Below are positions 18,060 to 26,143 of a stretch of 64,000 nt of DNA, in pieces. The notes beneath the pieces are model-generated. The model was not told where the DNA came from, did no database searches, and was given only the letters and a program-made list of their open reading frames with translations. How positions within the stretch are numbered: the first letter of the stretch is position 1; every line of letters starts with the position of its first letter. Both the position numbers and the translations under genes were made by a program. Source of the DNA: UBA6168 sp041752395 (GTDB lineage: Bacteria; Bacteroidota; Bacteroidia; Chitinophagales; Saprospiraceae); contig JBGSWN010000024.1 of assembly GCA_041752395.1 (NCBI GenBank), positions 8,683 to 72,682 on the forward strand, in the 5' to 3' direction.

Positions 18060-19139
18060 ATGAGTCAGACATTGTTTACACCCCTTCACAAAGCCGGACT
18101 GGAATTCAACAGCCGCATCGTCATGGCCCCGATGACCCGCTGCCGGGCCTTGGGCAATGTTCCCAATGATTTAATGGCAGAATACTATGCCCAGCGCAGC
18201 ACCGCTGGGCTTATCGTGACGGAAGGTACTACGCCATCTCCGAATGGCTTGGGCTATGCCCGCATCCCCGGCATCTACAGCCAGGCGCAGGTGGAAGGTT
18301 GGAAGAAAACCACGGAAGCCGTCCATGAAAAAGGCGGCAAAATCTTCCTGCAAATCATGCACACCGGTCGGGTTTCGCACTCCGCCAACATGCCAGAAGG
18401 CGCACGGATACTGGCACCATCCGCCATTGCCGATGGTGGCAATATGTGGACGGACACGCAGGGGATGCAGAAAACCGAAATGCCCGAGGCCATGACTGCT
18501 GACGAGGTGAAGGCTGCCATTCAGGAGTTCATACAAGCGGCTAAAAATGCCATTGAAGCGGGCTTTGACGGGGTGGAAATCCACGCCGCCAACGGCTACC
18601 TGCCCAACCAGTTCCTCAATCCCAATTCCAACACCCGCACGGACGAGTACGGCGGCAGCATCGAGCACCGCAGCCGCTTCGTGCTGGAAATCACGCAAGG
18701 CATCGCCGACGCCATCGGCAAGGACAAAACGGGCATCCGCTTTTCTCCCTATAATCCATTCAATGGTATGGGGCAATTTGACGAGACCTTCGACACGTAT
18801 GATTATGTCACCAAGAAAATGAATGATATTGGTATATCGTACGTCCACTTATTGGATGTAGCTGCCCGTGCCAGCGAAGAAGGGCTGAAATTGATTGCGA
18901 AAATCCGGGAAAATTTCAAGGGTATATTAATCCTGAATGCCGGATATGACAAGGAGCGTGCAGCCCATGGCTTGGACGTTGAAAAAGCTGATATGATTGC
19001 ATTTGGGGCGAAGTATATCTCTAATCCCGACTTGCCTTATAGGTTGGAAAACGACAAGGAACTGGCAGCGCCAAACCAGGATACGTTCTATACGGGCGAT
19101 TCGGTGGGATATACGGACTATCCGTTTTATGAGAATTAA
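18060..19139 (+). CDS. Old yellow enzyme family alkene reductase
   Basis: 359 residues, typical for the NemA/OYE group. An FMN-bound TIM barrel reduces activated C=C bonds (or nitro compounds) with NAD(P)H in the cytoplasm. Seen: the N-terminal NSRIVMAPMTRCRA strand, QIMHTGRVSH, the active-site pair HAANGYL (His and Asn near 175-178), NTRTDEYGGSIEHRSRF and the phosphate-binding GAKYISNPDLP. The architecture fits classical OYE rather than the thermophilic-like subgroup. The gene is alone, with a terminator just after it. Physiological substrate unknown; often linked to stress by electrophiles. Confidence 0.93.
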   Translation: MSQTLFTPLHKAGLEFNSRIVMAPMTRCRALGNVPNDLMAEYYAQRSTAGLIVTEGTTPSPNGLGYARIPGIYSQAQVEGWKKTTEAVHEKGGKIFLQIMHTGRVSHSANMPEGARILAPSAIADGGNMWTDTQGMQKTEMPEAMTADEVKAAIQEFIQAAKNAIEAGFDGVEIHAANGYLPNQFLNPNSNTRTDEYGGSIEHRSRFVLEITQGIADAIGKDKTGIRFSPYNPFNGMGQFDETFDTYDYVTKKMNDIGISYVHLLDVAARASEEGLKLIAKIRENFKGILILNAGYDKERAAHGLDVEKADMIAFGAKYISNPDLPYRLENDKELAAPNQDTFYTGDSVGYTDYPFYEN

Positions 19140-19160
19140 TTGCGTTTTAAATAATGATAT

Positions 19161-19197
19161 AAGAAGGGGCTTCCGTGAGGAGGCCCTTTTTTATTTT
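19161..19197 (+). terminator. Rho-independent terminator
   Basis: Stem aaggggcttcc / ggaggccctt followed by tttttattttaattt, 22 bp after the OYE stop codon. Confidence 0.75.
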
Positions 19198-19337
19198 AAT
19201 TTAGTCATAAAATTGCTTTCCCCCACTCCCGTGGACAATCCCCATCCCTTCGTCGAATTCCCTGCATTGCTTTTTCCAACCAAACCATATCTTTCGGTTC
19301 ATTATCAATATACAATCACATCAAAACAATCAATGCA

Positions 19338-21026
19338 ATGAAAATCCAACCACATTTATCCAAAATCACCAGTCTCCTATTGCTCCTTTTTTGCTTCGCA
19401 ATGGCCCCGAACAACGCCGCCCAGTCGCAGTCACTGACAGAGAAGATTGACGCCCTCATTGCGCAGCAATACAAACCCGACGAACCCGGCATCGTGGTGC
19501 GGGTACAAAAGGACGGCAAAACGCTCTTCGAAAAAGCCTACGGTATGGCTGACCTGGAGCTTGGCGTGAAGTTGCAGCCCGACCATATCCTGCGGCTCGG
19601 CAGCATCACCAAGCAGTTCACTGCCGTGGCCGTGCTCATGCTGGTGCAGGAGGGCAAGGTCAGCCTCTCCGACGACCTGACCAAGTACCTGTCCGACTAC
19701 CCGACCGGCGGCCGCAAAATCACCGTGACCCAATTGCTCAACCACACCTCCGGTATCAAGAGCTACACGGACATGGATGATTTCACGGAAATATGGCGCA
19801 AAGACATGACCCTGACGGAACTCATTGACCATTTCAAAAACGAACCCTTCGACTTTGAGCCGGGCGAAAAATGGGAGTACAACAACTCGGCCTACATCAT
19901 CGCTGGTGCCGTCATCGAAAAGGCATCGGGCATGAGCTATGCCGACTTCATCGAAAAGCGCATCTTCCAGCCGCTCGGCATGACGGACAGCTACTATGAC
20001 GTGAGCGACCGGGTCATTCCCCGCCGCATCAGGGGTTATGGTCGGGGCGAGGCAGAAGGTACTTTCTCCAATGCACCGTACCTGAGCATGACGCTCCCCT
20101 ACGCCGCTGGTTCGCTGATGAGTACCGTGGCCGACATGGGCAAATGGGACGAAGCGCTTTACACCGAAAAATTGGTAAAAAAGGACCTGCTGAAACTGGC
20201 CTGGACACCCACCAAGCTCAACAACGGCAGCATGACCCACTATGGCTACGGTTGGGGGCTGAACCAAATGGATGGCCACCAGTTTGTCTACCACAGCGGC
20301 GGCATCAACGGCTTCGTGACCAACGGTATCCGGGTGCCCGATGCTCATCTTTACGTCATCTCCTTATCAAACAACAATGTTAATGACCCCGTCAATCTGA
20401 CCTACCAAATCGCACAGACCGTGCTCGGCATCGCCAACGAGCAATTGAAGCCCATCGAAATAACCGATAAGCAACTGGCCGATTATGTGGGCGTCTATGA
20501 ACTGGACTCACCGGACAAATGGCGACATATCACCCTCGAAAGCAACCAGCTCTACTCTCAGCGGTCGGGCAGCGAGCGCTTCAAAGTTTTTGCCTACGGC
20601 AAAGACCGCTTCTATTTCGAGGACCACCCCACCCGTCTGCTTTTCGAGCGGAACAAAGCGGGCAAAGTGACCACCCTGAAGCCCGTGCAGCCCATGCCCT
20701 TTGGCACCGATGAGGTTTACACCCGCACCGACAAGGACAAGCCCACCGAGAAGCAAACCGTCAGTGTGCCGCCGTCTTTGCTGGAAAGCTTCGTAGGTAC
20801 ATACAACCTCTTCCCTGACTTTGACTTGGTTGTTCGCACCAAAGATGGCAGGCTCTTCGCTCAGGCTACCGGACAACCAGAGTTCGAGCTGTTCGCCGAG
20901 TCAGAGCGCCGTTTTTTCTTGAAAGTGGTGGATGCGCAGGTGGATTTCATGCCCGCCGTGGATGGGGTGGTGAAGGAGTTGATGCTGCACCAGGGCGGGG
21001 CGGATATGAAGGGGGTGAGGAAGTGA
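19338..21026 (+). CDS. Serine hydrolase, class C beta-lactamase family
   Basis: 562 residues with a signal peptide (about 1-29). The beta-lactamase-like domain (about 35-370) has the SxxK motif SITK near 89, YNN (Y-x-N) near 181 and HSGG near 319, the three signature motifs of class C/D-alanyl-D-alanine carboxypeptidase relatives. A C-terminal part of about 190 residues with two repeats starting near DKQLADYVGVYEL and SLLESFVGTYNL is a DUF3471-like lipocalin-style domain common in this family. It is a periplasmic or extracellular esterase or peptidase; a true beta-lactamase is less likely. The 3' end of this gene is duplicated at 21930-22013. Confidence 0.88.
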   Translation: MKIQPHLSKITSLLLLLFCFAMAPNNAAQSQSLTEKIDALIAQQYKPDEPGIVVRVQKDGKTLFEKAYGMADLELGVKLQPDHILRLGSITKQFTAVAVLMLVQEGKVSLSDDLTKYLSDYPTGGRKITVTQLLNHTSGIKSYTDMDDFTEIWRKDMTLTELIDHFKNEPFDFEPGEKWEYNNSAYIIAGAVIEKASGMSYADFIEKRIFQPLGMTDSYYDVSDRVIPRRIRGYGRGEAEGTFSNAPYLSMTLPYAAGSLMSTVADMGKWDEALYTEKLVKKDLLKLAWTPTKLNNGSMTHYGYGWGLNQMDGHQFVYHSGGINGFVTNGIRVPDAHLYVISLSNNNVNDPVNLTYQIAQTVLGIANEQLKPIEITDKQLADYVGVYELDSPDKWRHITLESNQLYSQRSGSERFKVFAYGKDRFYFEDHPTRLLFERNKAGKVTTLKPVQPMPFGTDEVYTRTDKDKPTEKQTVSVPPSLLESFVGTYNLFPDFDLVVRTKDGRLFAQATGQPEFELFAESERRFFLKVVDAQVDFMPAVDGVVKELMLHQGGADMKGVRK

Positions 21027-21073
21027 GGAGATTTACGATTTTGCGATTTACGGGGCGCAAGTCGTAGGGACAA

Positions 21074-21106
21074 ACGTTTACTACACCTCGCAGGTTTAGT
21101 AAACGT
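21074..21106. repeat. Hairpin repeat, 15-bp arms
   Basis: acgtttactacacct pairs with aggtttagtaaacgt with one mismatch and a 3-bp loop. It is preceded at 21030-21056 by short heptamer-like units (gatttac, gattttg, cgattta). Confidence 0.75.
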
Positions 21107-21126
21107 CCATACGATTGGGTTAGGGA

Positions 21127-21166
21127 CAAAACGGGGGTTTGGCAGTGTGCCAAGCCCCCGTTTTGG
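21127..21166. terminator. Strong hairpin / terminator
   Basis: aaaacgggggtttggca pairs with tgccaagcccccgtttt around a 3-bp loop. It separates the serine hydrolase from the Uma2 gene. Its right arm overlaps the -33 element of the next promoter. Confidence 0.7.
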
Positions 21167-21192
21167 TGAGTCTATATTTTTGAGTAACTTTG
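21162..21192 (+). promoter_or_regulatory. Bacteroidota-type promoter for the Uma2 gene
   Basis: TTTG at 21162-21165, a 19-bp spacer and TAACTTTG at 21185-21192, an exact match to the TTTG / TAnnTTTG consensus. The start codon is at 21211, giving a very short leader. Confidence 0.65.
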
Positions 21193-21210
21193 TGAAAAAA
21201 TACCGCAAGG

Positions 21211-21807
21211 ATGAAGCCAGTATCAGAAAAAGAAAAGCTGTACAATTTTGAGGAATACCTTGCTTTCGAGGAGAAATCGGAGGTCAGGCATGAATTTGAA
21301 AACGGAAAACTCACACCAATGGCAGGCGGAACACTCAACCACAGCATCATTGCCAATATGATTGGCGCACTAATTTTAAATTATTTGCTTTCTAAAAACA
21401 TGGATTGCCAAGTGGCAAATAGTGATTTGAAAGTCTATATTCCGAAAACCAATAGAGGAGTATATCCCGATGTGACGGTCATCTGCGAAGAGCCGCAGTT
21501 CTACCTTGGAAGCCCTTCCGTCATCACCAATCCACAGCTTATCGTTGAAGTGCTTTCTGCCGAAACAGAAAGCTACGACCGCACCACCAAGTTTGAAAAT
21601 TACTGCTCCATCCCCTCCTTCCGTGAGTATGTGCTGGTGGCACAGGACAGGCCGTTCATTGAGGCATATTACTTGCACGACCCTGAAACAGCGCTTTGGA
21701 AAATCAACCGGGCTAGTGGGCTGGAGGCATCCATCACTTTGCTTTCGTTGGGCTGTGAACTGGCGCTGAAGGATGTGTATCGGGGAGTGAAGGGGTTAGC
21801 CCAATAA
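21211..21807 (+). CDS. Uma2 family endonuclease-fold protein
   Basis: 198 residues, a usual length for the Uma2 (DUF820) family, which has a PD-(D/E)XK nuclease fold. Seen: YNFEEYLAFEEKSEVRHEFENG at the start, NSDLKVYIPKTNRGVYPDVTV (the PDV catalytic Asp), LIVEVLSAETESYDRTTKFENY (the catalytic Glu strand and helix) and FREYVLVAQDRP. The family is expanded in some bacteria and its function is poorly known. It has its own promoter and sits between the serine hydrolase and a remnant of a second serine hydrolase 3' end, suggesting that it replaced or interrupted a tandem duplicate. Two other Uma2 genes are in the window. Confidence 0.85.
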   Translation: MKPVSEKEKLYNFEEYLAFEEKSEVRHEFENGKLTPMAGGTLNHSIIANMIGALILNYLLSKNMDCQVANSDLKVYIPKTNRGVYPDVTVICEEPQFYLGSPSVITNPQLIVEVLSAETESYDRTTKFENYCSIPSFREYVLVAQDRPFIEAYYLHDPETALWKINRASGLEASITLLSLGCELALKDVYRGVKGLAQ

Positions 21808-21929
21808 TACTAAGTCCATACCCAACAACGCCCCTTTTGTAAAAATGGAAGATTGCTGCTATATCCAGCATTTCCTTGCAAGGAATTATCTACCCATTTC
21901 CCCAAAACAAGAATTTTTCTTTCCTTCGC

Positions 21930-22013
21930 AATTTCATGCCCGCCGTGGAGGGAGTGGTGAAGGAACTGGTGCTGCACCAAGGGGGACAGGATATGAAGGG
22001 GGTGAGAAAGTAG
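21930..22013 (+). pseudogene. Remnant of a serine hydrolase 3' end
   Basis: Read in the right frame this stretch encodes FMPAVEGVVKELVLHQGG then QDMKGVRK and a stop. It matches the last 27 residues of the gene at 19338-21026 with only about four changes, while the DNA differs at roughly a dozen sites, mostly silent. No upstream coding part is left. It is the scar of a former paralogue. Confidence 0.8.
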
Positions 22014-22063
22014 GGCACGAAAGTTACGTCGAGTCAGATGTTACTGAAAAAATTTCTGAATAA

Positions 22064-22101
22064 AAAAAGGGTGCTGGCGGAAAACCACCAGCACCCTTTA
22101 A
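22064..22101. terminator. Terminator hairpin
   Basis: aaagggtgctgg pairs with ccagcaccctttaatt around a short loop. On the minus strand it would end the M43 protease gene, which stops at 22125. Confidence 0.75.
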
Positions 22102-22124
22102 TTCCAAAACGCTGAAGCACGGAA

Positions 22125-23900
22125 TCACCGCTCACTCACCACCTTTCCATTTGGTTTTACCTCGCCCGAAAGCTTATACTGGTTATTGCTGATGCTCGCT
22201 TGCAAGGTATAGCAAAGGCTGTTACTGTAAGCTCCATTGTAGCCGACCACCTTTACGTAGTAGGTACCGACGACGCTCGTGTTGAAGATAATTTCCTCGT
22301 CCTCGTTATTGGGATTCTCCGAATAACCGACCAGCGTGTTGCCCCTGTACAGGTAAACATCGTAGTCAAACGGCAGGTTGGTCAGGCTGATGCGGATGTT
22401 CTTGTTCGTGCTGGTGTTGTTGAACATGAACCAGTCCTTGTCCGTTGCCGTGCCGATTTTGGCAGTAATGGCCGAGTTGACGGGGATGATTTTAGCAGTT
22501 GATTTGGTATTGTTCGATTCGTAATTGTCGGTGCATCCGCCGCCGCCACCGCCGCCGCTGCTCTGCGTGGTAAAAGTAACTGGGGTGGAAAAGCTACCCG
22601 TGCTGGCGCCACACACGGCCTGCACCTTGAAGTCATAGGACGTTGATGCGTTCAATCCCGTCAGGTTGTAGCTTGTGCCGCTGAGGTTGCTCACGGTCGT
22701 CCAGTTCTGGCCAGTGGTTGGCTTGTGTTGCAGGTTGTAGGTCGTAGCGCCGCCAACGATAGTCCAGTTCAGGGTAGCACTACTGCTGGTGATATTGGAG
22801 GCATTCAAGCCGCCCGGTGTTCCGCAGCTACCGCCACCGCCGCCACCCGATGGCGGTTGGCAGCCCGGTGAACTTAGCAGGCTGTACCGTGCGCCGCCTG
22901 CGGCAAAAAGCGCACTCATCCTCGTTTTTTGCCCTTGGGTATAAAGGTTCATACAGGCATCGTCGGTGTAGTCCATGTAGTCCATGAACATGTCGCCATT
23001 TGGGCCATTGCTGCAAGTGACGTGCGGAAACGATGGGCATCCGTAGTTTTCCGGGCCTTGGTTGGGCGTGTCAGCGACTTGGTCGGAGCCGTTGCAGCCA
23101 TTGCCATCGTCGCCCCAGATATGGAACAGGTTGAGCCAATGCCCGACCTCATGGGTGGCGGTGCGGCCCTTGTCAAATGGCGCCTGCGCCGTGCCCATTG
23201 TGCCGAAGGCCGTGTAGGTGACGACCACGCCATCGGTGGCGGAAGGACCACCGGGGAATTGGGCATAGCCCAAAATGCCGCCACCCATGTTGCAGACCCA
23301 GAGGTTGAGGTACTTGGAGGCATCCCAAGCGTTCAAGCCACCTTGGCTGTAATACTTCATGGCGTCGCTGTCGGAGAAGGAGGAGACAGTGGTCTGCCGC
23401 CGCTCGATGCCCGTGGTAGCGTTGCCAGCGGGGTCTTGTTTTGCGAGGCAAAACTCAACCTCGGCGTCAGCCGCCATTGGCAAAAAGGCAGCAGGGGTAT
23501 TCACTTTGTCGGCATTCAGGCGGCGGAAGTCGTTGGTGAGCACCGTCATCTGTGATAATATCTGCGCATCGCTGACATTCTGTTGGGAGGTGCTCCAAAC
23601 CACGTGGACCACCACCGGAATCGTCTTGACAGCACGGTCGCCTACGGGGTTGGAGGCGAGGTATTCTTGCGTAAAGCGCTCGATTTGTTCTCGGTTTTGT
23701 TGGAACTTTGGGTCGGTCACCAACATTCGCTGGTAAACATCGTCGGCACCACAGGTGCGATGCCCAAGAGCATCCCCGGTAGCAGGTGTACCTGTGTTTT
23801 CAACGGAAAAATCTTGTACCAAATCCTCGTCCTTGGTGCAGCTGGTAAGACAGAATGCGAACAGAATTGCCACGAAGGCAATAGACAGGAAATTTTTCAT
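22125..23900 (-). CDS. Lipoprotein M43-family zinc metalloprotease
   Basis: 591 residues. The N-terminus MKNFLSIAFVAILFAFCLTSC is a lipoprotein signal with lipobox LTSC, so the protein is probably lipid-anchored. The catalytic domain (about 50-345) has the extended zinc motif HEVGHWLNLFHIWG near residue 248, the Cys-rich loop and the Met-turn region NGDMFMDYMDY, as in pappalysin/cytophagalysin (M43). A Gly-Ser linker is followed by a fibronectin type III domain (about 364-445) and a pre-peptidase C-terminal (PPC) beta domain (about 460-575). The end (GEVKPNGKVVSER) is not a classical T9SS sorting domain. It likely degrades extracellular protein. Monocistronic. Confidence 0.88.
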   Translation of the reverse strand: MKNFLSIAFVAILFAFCLTSCTKDEDLVQDFSVENTGTPATGDALGHRTCGADDVYQRMLVTDPKFQQNREQIERFTQEYLASNPVGDRAVKTIPVVVHVVWSTSQQNVSDAQILSQMTVLTNDFRRLNADKVNTPAAFLPMAADAEVEFCLAKQDPAGNATTGIERRQTTVSSFSDSDAMKYYSQGGLNAWDASKYLNLWVCNMGGGILGYAQFPGGPSATDGVVVTYTAFGTMGTAQAPFDKGRTATHEVGHWLNLFHIWGDDGNGCNGSDQVADTPNQGPENYGCPSFPHVTCSNGPNGDMFMDYMDYTDDACMNLYTQGQKTRMSALFAAGGARYSLLSSPGCQPPSGGGGGGSCGTPGGLNASNITSSSATLNWTIVGGATTYNLQHKPTTGQNWTTVSNLSGTSYNLTGLNASTSYDFKVQAVCGASTGSFSTPVTFTTQSSGGGGGGGCTDNYESNNTKSTAKIIPVNSAITAKIGTATDKDWFMFNNTSTNKNIRISLTNLPFDYDVYLYRGNTLVGYSENPNNEDEEIIFNTSVVGTYYVKVVGYNGAYSNSLCYTLQASISNNQYKLSGEVKPNGKVVSER

Positions 23901-23913
23901 AATGAACAGTTTT

Positions 23914-24061
23914 ATTAGACTTTGGACAATAGACGTTAGACAATAGATTTGACCCCATTTTCAAATTAGACGACTTCCGTTGTGGTTTGGAAATCAAGAC
24001 TTTAGAGGTTTTCCGCAGTTGGTTTCTAAGGTCTATGGTCTAATGTCAAAAGTCTAAAATT
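23914..24061. repeat. Heptamer-based palindrome
   Basis: The left array ttagact, ttggaca, atagacg, ttagaca, atagatt (23916-23952) opposes ctaaggt, ctatggt, ctaatgt, caaaagt, ctaaaat (24027-24061). It lies in the upstream region of the M43 gene (minus strand). Confidence 0.8.
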
Positions 24062-24260
24062 TTAAATGTGAATGAATCAATAAAGGCAGGTACAGGTGTT
24101 TTTCTATGGCGCAATTTTTTTAGTGATGGATGCTGAATACCGTCCAAATATGCAGGCAAAAAATACCCACCGGGGGGCTTTTTACACTACCCTGCCCTAT
24201 TTTTACACCAACCCCCGTTTTGCTTACACGACCCATGCGGAAAGGGCGAGAAAGGCAAAG

Positions 24261-24268
24261 TATCTTTG
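24261..24268 (+). promoter_or_regulatory. Putative -7 element of the LytS/LytTR operon
   Basis: TATCTTTG matches TAnnTTTG and lies 22 bp before the start codon at 24290. No good -33 element is seen at the usual distance. Confidence 0.4.
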
Positions 24269-24289
24269 CCCTGATTTCAATTTTTATTG

Positions 24290-25360
24290 ATGAAAAAAGA
24301 TTATTTGGAAAAGATAGGCTGGTTCTTTGCGCCCCAGTTTTGGTGGGTGCGGCACCTACTGTTCTGGTTTTGGCGGTACGCCGAAATCCTTTTTAGCAAA
24401 ATCGGCGTGTTTTCCGACGTGGATTTGAGCTTGAAAGACTTCCTGCTGCTGCACCTCTTGCCCGACCTAGCCTTTGTCTACCTGAATCTGTTGGTGCTCA
24501 TACCCCGCATCCTGCTCAAAGGGAAACTGTGGCTTTACGTACCGACGGTCATCGCTTCCCTCCTGCTTTATGCCGGATACACTTACTCTTATGACCCGGC
24601 TGATTTGGGTGGCCTCGAAGAAATGTCGCCGCTGACCTGGTTTTTCACCTTCGATTTACTGGATGGGGCATACCTGCTGGGCTTGATTGTGGGGCTGCGT
24701 TTGATGCTCGAATTCGTTTATCACCAAGGGCGCATCTCCGAATTGCAAAGCACCAACCTGCAAACAGAACTGGCCTACCTCAAAAGCCAGGTCAGCCCGC
24801 ACTTCTTGTTCAACATGCTCAACAGCATTGCGGTGCTTTCAGAAAAATACCCAGCGAAGGTCACGCCTGTCGTCGTTCAACTGTCGCAGGTGCTGCGCTA
24901 CCAGCTTTACGAAGGTGAAAAAGAGCGGGTAGCCCTGAGCCACGAAATCGAAAACCTGCGCACCTATCTCGCCTTGGAGGGAATACGGCAAAACAAAATG
25001 GAAGTGGATTTTCAGGTGGTGGGCAACCCCGATGCAGTGCTACTGCCGCCGCTGCTTTTTTTGCCTTTTGTTGAAAACGCCGTGAAGCACGGTATCAATG
25101 CACGGGGCGAATCCAAGATTGCCGTCCGCTTTGACGTGCAGCCTGGCAGCCTCGATTTTTTCGTGGAAAACACAAAGCCAGCCCAAGCTTCCGCACACCT
25201 CGACGGCGGCATCGGCCTGAAAAACATTCACCGCAGGCTGGAACTGCTGTACCCCGGAAAGCACCAATTGGAAGTGGAAAACGTAGCGGACAACTTTAAG
25301 ATAAAACTACGCCTGACCATAAACGACGTGAAATCGTCAGTCGTCAGTCGTAAATCGTAA
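24290..25360 (+). CDS. Sensor histidine kinase, LytS/YehU type
   Basis: 356 residues from ATG at 24290. Four predicted N-terminal membrane helices (about 15-135) are followed by the His_kinase domain with the phospho-acceptor box QVSPHFLFNMLNSI (His near 171) and a HATPase domain with PLLFLPFVENAVKHGI (N box, near 255) and GGIGLKNI (G box, near 305). It should autophosphorylate at the inner membrane and pass phosphate to the LytTR regulator that starts 6 bp after its stop. The signal is unknown. The last ten residues (VKSSVVSRKS) are encoded by a heptamer array, so the C-terminus has been extended. Confidence 0.9.
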   Translation: MKKDYLEKIGWFFAPQFWWVRHLLFWFWRYAEILFSKIGVFSDVDLSLKDFLLLHLLPDLAFVYLNLLVLIPRILLKGKLWLYVPTVIASLLLYAGYTYSYDPADLGGLEEMSPLTWFFTFDLLDGAYLLGLIVGLRLMLEFVYHQGRISELQSTNLQTELAYLKSQVSPHFLFNMLNSIAVLSEKYPAKVTPVVVQLSQVLRYQLYEGEKERVALSHEIENLRTYLALEGIRQNKMEVDFQVVGNPDAVLLPPLLFLPFVENAVKHGINARGESKIAVRFDVQPGSLDFFVENTKPAQASAHLDGGIGLKNIHRRLELLYPGKHQLEVENVADNFKIKLRLTINDVKSSVVSRKS

Positions 25361-25362
25361 AT
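25331..25362. repeat. Heptamer array at a gene end
   Basis: Units cgtcagt, cgtcagt, cgtaaat, cgtaaat in tandem encode the C-terminus of the histidine kinase and cover its stop codon. Confidence 0.75.
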
Positions 25363-25365
25363 CAA

Positions 25366-26088
25366 ATGACCTGCATCATCGTTGACGACGAACCCCTCGC
25401 ACGGGAGGGACTGGAAATGAAAGTTGCCAAAATGGGGTTCCTGGAACTCTTGGGGCAATTCTACAACGGGCTGGACGCCAACCGCTTCCTCTCCGAGCAG
25501 CCCGTTGACCTCGTTTTCCTCGACATCCAGATGCCCGACATTACCGGGCTGGAACTCCTGCGGACGCTCAAAAACCCGCCGCTGGTCATCTTCACCACTG
25601 CCTTTCCGCAGTTTGCGCTCGACAGCTACGAACTTGATGCCGTAGATTTTTTACTAAAACCCATTGATTTTCAGCGCTTTGTGAAAGCGGTGAACAAGGC
25701 CAAGGAAATCCACGACCTGCGCAACCGTGGCAACTCCCAGGTAGAAAGCGTCCACGAAGACTTCATCTACATCCGTGCCGACCGCCAGTTCATCAAGGTC
25801 TTTTTTAAGGAAATCCGCTACCTGGAGGGCATGAAAAACTACGTGATGTTCCATACCCTGACCGGGAAAGTCATGACCGCTATCAGCCTACAGCAGGCCC
25901 TCGAATTTTTACCCAAATCGCATTTTGCCAGAGTGAACAAGTCCTATGTCGTCAACGTGGACTTTGTGCGGCGGGTACAACCGGATTTCATCCTCCTCGA
26001 CAACGGCTTTGAAGTGCCATTCGGCAGTACCTACCAAGAGGAATTCATCCGAAATTTTGTAAAAGGGAACTTGTTGGAGCGGAAGTGA
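25366..26088 (+). CDS. LytTR family response regulator
   Basis: 240 residues. The receiver domain (1-120) has DDE at 7-9, the phospho-acceptor in VFLDIQMPD (Asp near 53), FTTAF and the lysine in LLKPI. The LytTR DNA-binding domain (about 135-235) has FIYIRADRQFIKVFFKEI, YLEGMKNYVMFHT and HFARVNKSYVVNVDFV. It pairs with the histidine kinase upstream in a two-gene operon. LytTR proteins bind direct repeats in promoters; targets are not evident here. Confidence 0.93.
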   Translation: MTCIIVDDEPLAREGLEMKVAKMGFLELLGQFYNGLDANRFLSEQPVDLVFLDIQMPDITGLELLRTLKNPPLVIFTTAFPQFALDSYELDAVDFLLKPIDFQRFVKAVNKAKEIHDLRNRGNSQVESVHEDFIYIRADRQFIKVFFKEIRYLEGMKNYVMFHTLTGKVMTAISLQQALEFLPKSHFARVNKSYVVNVDFVRRVQPDFILLDNGFEVPFGSTYQEEFIRNFVKGNLLERK

Positions 26089-26143
26089 ATTGGCCACCTG
26101 ACCAAGTACTGTGACGTTTTGAAGCAGCCAGCCAAGGCCCAGG

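Noticed and set aside
21845..22063. Open frame of about 72 codons after the Uma2 gene
   Set aside because: It reads the serine-hydrolase remnant in the wrong frame; the correct frame matches the paralogue C-terminus.
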